Positions 1 through 4,672 of a stretch of 5,080 nt of DNA are shown here, piece by piece. This DNA comes from Candidatus Nanopelagicaceae bacterium (lineage in GTDB: Bacteria; Actinomycetota; Actinomycetes; Nanopelagicales; Nanopelagicaceae). A program made the translations under genes and the position numbers. Each line of letters starts with the position of its first letter. Within the stretch, counting starts at the first letter, position 1. The stretch spans positions 1-5,080 of the forward strand of contig CANLAY010000080.1 in assembly GCA_947488635.1 (NCBI GenBank). The letters are read 5' to 3'. The notes below the pieces were generated by a model. It was given only the letters and a program-made list of their open reading frames with translations. It was not told the DNA's origin and did not search any database.

Positions 1-96
1 ATTGGTGTTGGTAAAGACGGTATGGCAGCAGTACAGGCTTGTCTTGCGATGTTGGAATCATCGGCCGAAAGAAAATGGATTTCGCTTACCAATTGA
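1..96 (+). CDS. C-terminal end of a probable Gfo/Idh/MocA-family oxidoreductase (partial)
   Basis: Frame 1 is open from the left edge and gives 31 residues (beginning IGVGKDGMAAVQ and ending KWISLTN) before a TGA at 94-96. The pattern of a G-x-D-G turn, an alanine-rich helix carrying an E-S-S/A motif, and a short final strand (W-I-S-L) resembles the last helix and strand of NAD(P)-dependent sugar or inositol dehydrogenases of the Gfo/Idh/MocA family, where 'DG..A...A.A...S...GR...L' is common. The catalytic and Rossmann parts lie outside the window, so the substrate cannot be guessed. The gene converges on the tRNA-Ser with only 15 bases between them, and no clear terminator hairpin is visible in that gap. 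The frame being coding is fairly safe; the family is a recollection-based guess from a short tail. Confidence 0.5.
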   Translation: MGVGKDGMAAVQACLAMLESSAERKWISLTN

Positions 97-111
97 TGTT
101 GAAACTAAGAG

Positions 112-200
112 CGGAGACGAGGAGATTTGAACTCCTGAAGGCGATTAAACCTTACCTCGTTAGCAGTGAGGCGCACTCGACCGGGCTATGCGACGTCTCC
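112..200 (-). tRNA. tRNA-Ser (anticodon GCU)
   Basis: The minus strand folds as a class II tRNA of 89 nt. The 7-bp acceptor stem is GGAGACG (200-194) with CGTCTCC (119-113), followed by discriminator G at 112. A 3-bp D stem (GCA/TGC) encloses a GG-containing loop. The anticodon loop is CTGCTAA (166-160), with anticodon GCU at 164-162. A long variable arm closes through AAGG/CCTT. The T arm is a perfect AGGAG/CTCCT around TTCAAAT. The long variable arm and G discriminator are serine identity features, and GCU reads AGC/AGU codons. The 3' CCA is not encoded (the next bases are CTC), so it must be added after transcription. One oddity is that the last pair of the anticodon stem (31-39) is an A-C mismatch. 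Short plus-strand open frames across this locus are ignored as chance. Confidence 0.96.
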
Positions 201-212
201 AAGTACAGGGAA

Positions 213-218
213 AGAATA
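213..218 (-). promoter_or_regulatory. Possible -10 box for tRNA-Ser
   Basis: The minus strand reads TATTCT, a TAnnnT-type -10, 12 bases before the mature 5' end of the tRNA, which would leave a short 5' leader. The best -35 candidate, AGTACA at a 16-bp spacing, matches TTGACA at only three positions. The box overlaps the right arm of the inverted repeat at 217-238. The tRNA could instead be expressed by read-through from the upstream minus-strand gene. Confidence 0.35.
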
Positions 219-238
219 CAACCTCTTACGGTGTTGTA
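217..238 (-). terminator. Inverted repeat, weak terminator candidate after the secreted protein gene
   Basis: On the minus strand TACAAC and GTTGTA form perfect 6-bp arms around a 10-nt loop. A variant pairing of TACAA/TTGTA plus CC/GG with a two-base bulge is also possible. The repeat starts just after the TAA (242-240) of the upstream gene and is followed by the T-rich run TTCTTT. The stem is AT-rich and the T run is interrupted, so an intrinsic terminator is only a possibility. Confidence 0.3.
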
Positions 239-239
239 C

Positions 240-788
240 TTACTTCGCCTTTAGGCGCCTAAAAAGCAGGGCGGCTAGAGCGAAAATTAGAAGAGTTGCG
301 AAGGCGGTAAGACCAGCTAAGACTTTCGGTGTTTGTGATTTAGCCGGCTGGATCTCATCAGCCGGAACGTCAACAATTTGTGCATCGCCGACAGGTGAGC
401 CTTGAATCGTGTAGGGAGCATGGTCGTTACCAACAAATTCCACGCTTACTAACTGTTTACCCGCCCTGGTAGCAAATTGATATGTGTTTAAGTGAAACCA
501 TTCATTATAAATACGCATGATTTTGCGACCATCTAGAAAGACATGTGCATGACCTTCACCTGGTACATATTTCATTGATGCCATTTCTGGACGCCAGATG
601 AAATTATTTGTAACCACATGAACATTGAATCCACCCGTTGGATCTTTTTCAATTTCTAAAGTAGCGGTAGGTGCATCTTGCGGGGAAACTTCATGAATCG
701 ACATCGCACCATCTGAATGGGCTACTGCTGGAGTATTTCCTGAGAAAACTAAAATTAGTCCTGTGACAACAAATGCCAGAAGTTTCAT
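240..788 (-). CDS. Secreted, membrane-anchored histidine-rich protein, possible metal (copper) binder
   Basis: The protein is 182 residues from the ATG at 788. A signal peptide spans about residues 1-23 (MKLLAFVVTG start, small residues before AVA|HS). An exported domain follows to about residue 145, then a tail TM helix (about 156-176) and a basic RRLKAK end, giving an outside-facing, C-terminally anchored topology. Cleavage after AVA would put His24 at the mature N terminus. Other histidines are H32, H57, H80 and H82 (GHAHVFLDG), H99 (EWFHL) and H123 (NDHAP), with M69, M72 and W66 nearby. Signal peptide, N-terminal His, beta-rich domain and C-terminal helix recall CopC-like and related copper proteins, but I do not recognise the family, so metal binding is inference. 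An in-frame GTG at 818 would add 10 residues ahead of the signal peptide. I prefer 788 because it gives a normal signal peptide and follows a plausible promoter. Transcribed divergently from the gene at 904. Confidence 0.72.
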   Translation of the reverse strand: MKLLAFVVTGLILVFSGNTPAVAHSDGAMSIHEVSPQDAPTATLEIEKDPTGGFNVHVVTNNFIWRPEMASMKYVPGEGHAHVFLDGRKIMRIYNEWFHLNTYQFATRAGKQLVSVEFVGNDHAPYTIQGSPVGDAQIVDVPADEIQPAKSQTPKVLAGLTAFATLLIFALAALLFRRLKAK

Positions 789-799
789 CTGGTCAATGT

Positions 800-829
800 A
801 GCGTAAATTGTTAAACACAAAATTGTCTT
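800..829 (-). promoter_or_regulatory. Probable promoter of the histidine-rich secreted protein gene
   Basis: The minus strand carries AAGACA (829-824; four of six matches to TTGACA), an 18-bp spacer, and TACGCT (805-800; TAnnnT). Transcription would start about 5 bases before the ATG at 788, giving an almost leaderless message, consistent with the absence of a Shine-Dalgarno sequence there. If so, the GTG at 818 would lie upstream of the transcript start and could not be used. Confidence 0.4.
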
Positions 830-864
830 ATTGTTTGCCTATCGTTCACTCAAATTCAACAATA
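829..864. repeat. Inverted repeat in the divergent promoter region
   Basis: TATTGTT (829-835) and AACAATA (858-864) are perfect 7-bp inverted arms separated by 22 bases, so the half-sites are centred about 29 bp apart. They lie between the two divergent promoters, the left arm touching the -35 of the leftward gene and the right arm just upstream of the -35 of the rightward gene. They could be an operator, but the region is AT-rich and arms this short can arise by chance. Confidence 0.25.
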
Positions 865-868
865 TCTT

Positions 869-897
869 TTGACATAGTTAGGAACGAAATTTAGGGT
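869..897 (+). promoter_or_regulatory. Promoter for the secreted protein gene at 904, leaderless type
   Basis: A perfect TTGACA -35 (869-874), a 17-bp spacer and the -10 TAGGGT (892-897, matching TAnnnT) precede the ATG at 904 by exactly six bases. Initiation about seven bases after the -10 falls on or next to the A of the start codon, so the mRNA should be leaderless. No Shine-Dalgarno sequence is present in the six-base gap. Confidence 0.72.
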
Positions 898-903
898 TCA
901 GAC

Positions 904-1392
904 ATGAAAATCAAGCTGTTATCAATCATTTTGGTTCTGGTTGTTTCTAACTTTCCATCTGCCAACGCTGCCACCGTAACTGAAAAAATTGTTATAGGTG
1001 GTAAAACGGTATTTACATTTACCATTGTCGATTCGCTAACTTTGGATCCAAAAGGTTGCAAGGATGTCTACATCAAATACACAATGGATAAGTCTTACTC
1101 TTATCCCAATGCATTTGTAATGTTCGGGCTTTTCTCTAAAGAGAAAAATCAAGCTCAAACGATTTATGTGCAAACTGGAAACGGCAAAGGCACTCAAGGA
1201 AAAGATGCTTGGGTTGGCGATAAGGAAATGGTTTTTTGCGGAAAAGCAAAATCTTATGTGAATGAGTATGGCGACAAAGTAGATGCGCCGGCTTTCACAA
1301 AAGGGAAATACACGTTTTCCGCTAAATTTACGGTTGTAAAGCCAAAATTAACCACAACATCTTCGAAGGATATTGTCTTTACAGTTAAGTAA
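904..1392 (+). CDS. Small secreted protein of unknown function
   Basis: The protein is 162 residues. It has a clear signal peptide: basic MKIK, a hydrophobic stretch at about residues 5-16, and likely cleavage after ANA (residue 23). The mature part is lysine-rich with alternating hydrophobic and polar residues typical of a beta-sandwich (for example KTVFTFTIVD and KYTFSAKFTVV). It contains just two cysteines, C52 and C112, which could form a disulfide outside the cell. There is no lipobox, TM anchor, sortase signal or catalytic motif, so it is probably released or loosely cell-associated. I do not recognise the family; an Ig-like or adhesion-type fold is only a shape-based guess. The ATG is supported by the promoter six bases upstream. 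It is transcribed divergently from the histidine-rich gene, and both products are exported, so a shared envelope role is possible but unproven. Confidence 0.75.
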   Translation: MKIKLLSIILVLVVSNFPSANAATVTEKIVIGGKTVFTFTIVDSLTLDPKGCKDVYIKYTMDKSYSYPNAFVMFGLFSKEKNQAQTIYVQTGNGKGTQGKDAWVGDKEMVFCGKAKSYVNEYGDKVDAPAFTKGKYTFSAKFTVVKPKLTTTSSKDIVFTVK

Positions 1393-1397
1393 TCTGG

Positions 1398-1413
1398 CTC
1401 GATAGGCCTCGAG
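1398..1413 (+). repeat. Short hairpin between the secreted protein gene and the aminopeptidase
   Basis: CTCGA and TCGAG are 5-bp arms around a TAGGCC loop, starting six bases after the TAA at 1390-1392. No T run follows, so it is a poor intrinsic terminator. Its right arm overlaps the candidate -35 of the next gene. No better terminator is visible in this 51-base gap. Confidence 0.25.
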
Positions 1414-1437
1414 ATCTAGGGTTGATCTTGTTAGGCT
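1409..1437 (+). promoter_or_regulatory. Promoter for the aminopeptidase gene, leaderless type
   Basis: The -10 TAGGCT (1432-1437, TAnnnT) ends exactly six bases before the ATG at 1444, the same geometry as the promoter of the gene at 904. A -35 of TCGAGA (1409-1414; four of six matches) sits at the optimal 17-bp spacing. No ribosome binding site precedes the ATG, so a leaderless transcript is expected. A second TAGGGT (1417-1422) lies further up and could serve as an alternative -10 with a short leader. Confidence 0.6.
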
Positions 1438-1443
1438 ATTCCA

Positions 1444-2877
1444 ATGAGTGAAGAAACCACCAAAAAGCGCCCGCACGATGTGCCAACTCCAGCTGCATTT
1501 GCAGAGTTAATGAAGAGTGGGTGGATACCAACTCCACTGGAAGGTTTAAAACCAACACCACCGCTTAAGTATTGTGTTTCTCGTCGCGAAGCTTTATCTA
1601 AAGCATTCCCTGGTGTGCGCTTAGTTATCCCAGCTGGGAATTACAAAGTTCGCAGCAACGATAGTGATTACGCCTATCGACCACATACCGCGTTCGCCTA
1701 TTACACCGGTGTTCAAGGTGTTGAAGCAACAGCTGATTCAGTTTTAGTTATGCAACCAAATGGTTCTGGCCATGATGTATTTCTTTATATTCATCCACGT
1801 AGTACTCGCGATACTGATGCATTCTTTCGCGATGTCAAATATGGCGAACTTTGGGTAGGTCGCCGATTTACTTTAGCTGAAGCAAAAGATCGATACCAGA
1901 TTGAAACTCGTAAAGTAACTGATCTGAAAGACTTACTTGCTGATGGCACCGCAACAATTGCAATTCATGAACAAGATATTGAAATTGATAAGTTAGTTAT
2001 TGAACATGATCGCGATGCTGAACTACTAACTTTTGTTTCAGAAGCTCGTTTGATTAAAGATCAATACGAGATTGATGAAATGCAAGCTGCTTGCGATGCT
2101 AGCGAACTTGGTTTCCAAGAAATTGTAAAAGCAATGCCGGCTGCGGTGGCACACCCTCGTGGTGAACGAGTAATTGAAGCTGCTTTCTTTACTAAAGCAC
2201 GCACTGAAGGAAACGATGTTGGTTACACAACTATTGCAGCCGGTGGTGCTCATGCTTGCGTCCTGCACTGGATTCGAAACGATGGCGCGATAAATAACGG
2301 AGAGCTTGTGTTGGTTGATGCTGGTGTTGAAATGGATTCTTATTACACCGCTGATATCACGCGCACTTTGCCAGTTAATGGCAAGTTCTCACCGGCACAG
2401 CGTGCGCTTTATATGTTGGTATATGAAGCGCAACTAGCAGGTTTTGCAGCTGTTAAACCAGGGGCGACATTCCGCTCAATTAACCTGGCTGCGCAGCGAG
2501 TATTGGCGCAAGGTTTATTCGATATGGGCGTCTTGCCTTGTAGCGTAGAAGAATCTATGGGGCCTGATGTGGGCCTACATCGTCGCTGGACCTTGCATGG
2601 TGTTTCACACATGCTCGGAATGGATGTTCATGATTGCCAACATGCTCGTCAAGAAGTTTATCTAGATGGCGTTCTTGCTGAAGGAATGGTTCTAACTGTT
2701 GAACCAGGTCTTTATATTCAACCTGATGATGAACTATTTCCTGCTGAATACCGTGGAATTGGAATTCGCATCGAAGATGATGTGGTTGTAACTAAAGATG
2801 GTTGCCGCAATTTAAGTGATGCGCTACCGCGTCATCCTGATGAAATTGAAGCTTGGATGGCTAAACACTCGCAATAA
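1444..2877 (+). CDS. pepP: Xaa-Pro aminopeptidase (M24B metallopeptidase)
   Basis: The protein is 477 residues and removes N-terminal residues preceding proline from peptides, recycling proline-containing peptides in the cytoplasm; there is no signal peptide. An N-terminal aminopeptidase-P domain spans about residues 43-195 and the pita-bread catalytic domain about 205-455. All five expected metal ligands are present: D292 (VDAG), D304 (DITRT), H389 (HGVSH), E420 (TVEPG) and E444 (RIED). So are the usual catalytic histidines H275, H385 and H396. The dinuclear site, normally Mn2+, therefore looks intact. Length suits the AMP_N-containing PepP branch, which usually runs about 440-500 residues; the first 40 residues are a loosely conserved extension. 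The ATG is chosen because the promoter -10 lies six bases upstream. The gene is monocistronic and its stop is one base from the converging crcB stop. PepQ-type prolidase is less likely because the AMP_N domain is present. Confidence 0.95.
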   Translation: MSEETTKKRPHDVPTPAAFAELMKSGWIPTPLEGLKPTPPLKYCVSRREALSKAFPGVRLVIPAGNYKVRSNDSDYAYRPHTAFAYYTGVQGVEATADSVLVMQPNGSGHDVFLYIHPRSTRDTDAFFRDVKYGELWVGRRFTLAEAKDRYQIETRKVTDLKDLLADGTATIAIHEQDIEIDKLVIEHDRDAELLTFVSEARLIKDQYEIDEMQAACDASELGFQEIVKAMPAAVAHPRGERVIEAAFFTKARTEGNDVGYTTIAAGGAHACVLHWIRNDGAINNGELVLVDAGVEMDSYYTADITRTLPVNGKFSPAQRALYMLVYEAQLAGFAAVKPGATFRSINLAAQRVLAQGLFDMGVLPCSVEESMGPDVGLHRRWTLHGVSHMLGMDVHDCQHARQEVYLDGVLAEGMVLTVEPGLYIQPDDELFPAEYRGIGIRIEDDVVVTKDGCRNLSDALPRHPDEIEAWMAKHSQ

Positions 2878-2878
2878 C

Positions 2879-3214
2879 TTAAGCGAGGTTTAAACCAAAC
2901 CAAGCTGCAAGAAGGCCAAAACCTAAGGAAACAATTAAGTTAATGGCCGCTTCGGTTTTGCGCTTTAATTCAAAAGCTAGGTAGATATCGAGCATAAAAG
3001 TTGACCAAGTTGTAAAAGCACCGGCAAAACCAATGGCAATTAGATCATGAGTGTGTTCGGTGCTGTTGAAAGTAAATCCCAATAAAAATGAGCCAAGTAC
3101 GTTTACTAGAAATATTCCATATGGCCTGTTTGTGAATCGATGAATGTATTGATCGATCGCAAAACGGGCAGGTGCACCTAAAGCTGCGCCGAGAATTACA
3201 TAAAGGGTTCTCAT
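2879..3214 (-). CDS. crcB: CrcB/Fluc fluoride channel subunit (second of the pair)
   Basis: This 111-residue protein with four predicted TM helices belongs to the CrcB/Fluc family of dimeric channels that let toxic fluoride out of the cytoplasm. Family marks seen are GAALGAPARF near the N terminus, VNVLGSFLLG in TM2 (pore-lining N38) and the TM3 break GFAGAFTTWSTF (residues 62-73). In characterised Fluc proteins that last motif is TTFSTF, with two pore phenylalanines; here the first is W70 and the second F73 is kept. It is the last gene of the SDH-led string. Its ATG overlaps the stop of the other crcB as ATGA (3214-3211), so translation is probably coupled; no Shine-Dalgarno sequence is obvious. 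Two adjacent diverged copies suggest a heterodimer rather than two homodimers. No fluoride riboswitch can fit ahead of it. Confidence 0.93.
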   Translation of the reverse strand: MRTLYVILGAALGAPARFAIDQYIHRFTNRPYGIFLVNVLGSFLLGFTFNSTEHTHDLIAIGFAGAFTTWSTFMLDIYLAFELKRKTEAAINLIVSLGFGLLAAWFGLNLA

Positions 3215-3555
3215 GAGCGCACCGGAATAACCTTGCGAGCAAGTGGAAGCACAATTGCCACAATAATTAGGCTCAAAATTACATTCTCAGCCAAGAACAC
3301 AAAGCCGCCATCTTTAGGCTCAAGGGACTCAGCGGTTACTGCTGAAAAAGTAGTTAAACCAGCGCAAAATCCAGGTAAAAGTAGATGGCGCAGTTCAGTG
3401 ATTCCGCGACGTTCCATTAATACCAATAGCGCTGCTGCGAGTGCTACGCCAATTAAGTTCGCAGTTAGTGTCCCGTTGCGATCATTTTCAATTACTAGAC
3501 CTAGGCCAAAGCGCACCAGAGTTCCGGCGACTCCGCCGATGGAAACCAAAAACAA
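3211..3555 (-). CDS. crcB: CrcB/Fluc fluoride channel subunit (first of the pair, diverged)
   Basis: This 114-residue protein with four predicted TM helices is the partner CrcB subunit. It shows the N-terminal GGVAGTLVRFGLG motif, TLTANLIGVALAA in TM2 (N33 kept, but the usual V-N and G-S-F context is weakened) and PGFCAGLTTFSAVTAE in TM3. Here the first pore phenylalanine F70 is kept and the second is V73, the reverse of its neighbour. The predicted start is a TTG at 3555, five bases after the stop of the upstream gene; another TTG two codons in (3549) is possible. Neither has a strong ribosome binding site, so coupling to the upstream gene is likely. The 4-base ATGA overlap with the next crcB argues for matched output, as expected for a heteromeric channel. 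Confidence 0.88.
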   Translation of the reverse strand: MFLVSIGGVAGTLVRFGLGLVIENDRNGTLTANLIGVALAAALLVLMERRGITELRHLLLPGFCAGLTTFSAVTAESLEPKDGGFVFLAENVILSLIIVAIVLPLARKVIPVRS

Positions 3556-3560
3556 CGACT

Positions 3561-3914
3561 TCAGCTGGAAATCGCTTTCTTGGAAATTCCACCAAGGATT
3601 CGAGTCATAACGCTAATTACCAGGGAAGCCAGAACTGCGGGCCAGAAACCATCAATATCTAACTTATCGCTCCATTCGGCGGTAAGTAATAACATCGAAG
3701 CATTTACAACAATTAGAAATAAACCGAAAGTTAAAATAACGGCAGGCAGTGTTAAGAGTTTAACTAATCCACCAAGAATGGAATTGATTAATCCGAAAAG
3801 GAGCGCGACCCAAAGGTAGGTGGTGAAACCACCAAGAACATTAATGCCAGGAATTAACGCAGTTGCTACCCAGAAAGATGCAGCTAGTGCGCCCCACCGG
3901 ATTAGCAAGTTCAT
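3561..3914 (-). CDS. PF04020-type four-helix membrane protein (phage holin family, YvlD-like)
   Basis: This 117-residue, very hydrophobic protein has four predicted TM helices at about residues 4-24, 28-50, 53-77 and 88-108, with a short basic tail (SKKAISS). The stretch LTLPAVILTFGLFLIVVNA (P57, N71) and the preceding GLINSILGGLVK are characteristic of the family annotated as 'phage holin 4_2' (YvlD-like), whose members are mostly chromosomal and of unknown function. Nothing phage-like surrounds it, so the holin name should not be taken as lysis activity. Its ATG overlaps the sdhB stop by one base (TAATG, 3916-3912), and it lies five bases ahead of the first crcB, which places it inside the SDH-led transcript. 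A membrane role linked to SDH assembly would be speculation. Confidence 0.85.
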   Translation of the reverse strand: MNLLIRWGALAASFWVATALIPGINVLGGFTTYLWVALLFGLINSILGGLVKLLTLPAVILTFGLFLIVVNASMLLLTAEWSDKLDIDGFWPAVLASLVISVMTRILGGISKKAISS

Positions 3915-4672
3915 TAGTCGCGCTTATCGCGCTTTAACAGCCCTGCGAACATGCGTGCTGGATCGTACTTAATATCTACAACGCGTTCCTTCATCGGAAT
4001 AATTGCATTGTCGGTGATCTTGATGTGCTCTGGGCAAACTTCAGTACAGCACTTTGTAATGTTACACATTCCAATGCCGTGCTCTTCTTGCGCAGTGCGC
4101 TTACGATTCTTCAAAGTATCCAGCGGGTGCATATCTAATTCGGCGATACGGATAAAGAAGCGCGGGCCAGCAAAAGACTTCTTATTCTCTTCATGATCAC
4201 GTACTACGTGACAGACATCCTGGCAGAGGAAACACTCGATGCACTTACGGAACTCTTGTGAGCGCTCGACATCGATTTGTTCCATGCGGGCAGCACCCGG
4301 GGCAAGATCTTTAGGGTGCTCATAAGCAGGGATTTCCATGGCTTTGCGGTAGTTAAATGACACATCGGTTACGAGGTCTTTAATTACTGGGAAGGCGCGA
4401 AGTGGCGTGACGGTAATTGTTTCGTCATCTCCATATGAAGCAACTTGTGTCATGCAAGCAAGACGTGGCTTGCCATTGATTTCCATAGAACAAGATCCGC
4501 ACTTACCGGCTTTGCAATTCCAACGAACAGCTAAGTCACCCATCTGGGTTGCTTGCACACGGTGGATAACATCTAGGACCACTTCACCATCATTAGCTTC
4601 TACAACAACATCTTGTAGTGCACCGTCTGTGGCATCGCCTCGCCAAATACGAAGATTAAGTTTGCGAGTCAT
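3914..4672 (-). CDS. sdhB: Succinate dehydrogenase/fumarate reductase iron-sulfur subunit
   Basis: This 252-residue protein carries electrons from the flavoprotein to the membrane quinone through three Fe-S clusters (respiratory complex II, TCA cycle). The N-terminal ferredoxin domain holds the [2Fe-2S] ligands C53, C58, C61 and C73 (NCKAGKCGSC...LAC). The C-terminal domain has CIECFLCQDVC (C144, C147, C150, C154) and CNITKCCTEVCP (C203, C208, C209, C213). By analogy with E. coli, C144/C147/C150/C213 hold the [4Fe-4S] cluster and C154/C203/C209 the [3Fe-4S] cluster, leaving C208 as an extra cysteine. Motifs such as VVLDVIHR, DLAVRWNCKAGKCGSC and SQEFRKCIECFLC closely match what I recall of mycobacterial Sdh1 (Rv0247c-like). 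The ATG overlaps the sdhA stop by one base (TAATG, 4674-4670). A purine run AAAGG lies 12 bases upstream, too far to be a strong ribosome binding site, so coupling to sdhA is likely. Confidence 0.97.
   Translation of the reverse strand: MTRKLNLRIWRGDATDGALQDVVVEANDGEVVLDVIHRVQATQMGDLAVRWNCKAGKCGSCSMEINGKPRLACMTQVASYGDDETITVTPLRAFPVIKDLVTDVSFNYRKAMEIPAYEHPKDLAPGAARMEQIDVERSQEFRKCIECFLCQDVCHVVRDHEENKKSFAGPRFFIRIAELDMHPLDTLKNRKRTAQEEHGIGMCNITKCCTEVCPEHIKITDNAIIPMKERVVDIKYDPARMFAGLLKRDKRD

Noticed and set aside
39..405. Plus-strand open frames across the tRNA and the 3' end of the secreted protein gene
   Set aside because: They overlap a well-folded tRNA and a convincing minus-strand gene, have no promoter or ribosome binding site, and their translations look non-biological (rich in R, S and C).
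788..818. GTG at 818 as start of the histidine-rich secreted protein
   Set aside because: It would add a polar 10-residue extension before an otherwise standard signal peptide, and the likely promoter lies downstream of it. It remains possible but is less favoured.
1404..1417. Back-to-back AGGCCT, CTCGAG and AGATCT sites resembling a cloning polylinker
   Set aside because: The stretch lies in a natural intergenic gap, overlaps a sensible promoter and has ordinary genes on both sides. Overlapping six-base palindromes are plausible by chance.
2038..2612. Minus-strand open frames inside the aminopeptidase gene
   Set aside because: They are antisense to intact catalytic motifs of pepP and show no protein-like composition or start signals.
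3556..3560. Fluoride riboswitch ahead of the crcB pair
   Set aside because: Only five bases separate the first crcB from the preceding coding sequence and the two crcB genes overlap, so there is no space for the aptamer.
3561..3914. 'Holin' gene as evidence of a prophage or lysis cassette
   Set aside because: PF04020 proteins are usually chromosomal, and this one overlaps sdhB and abuts crcB; no endolysin, integrase or phage structural gene is present.
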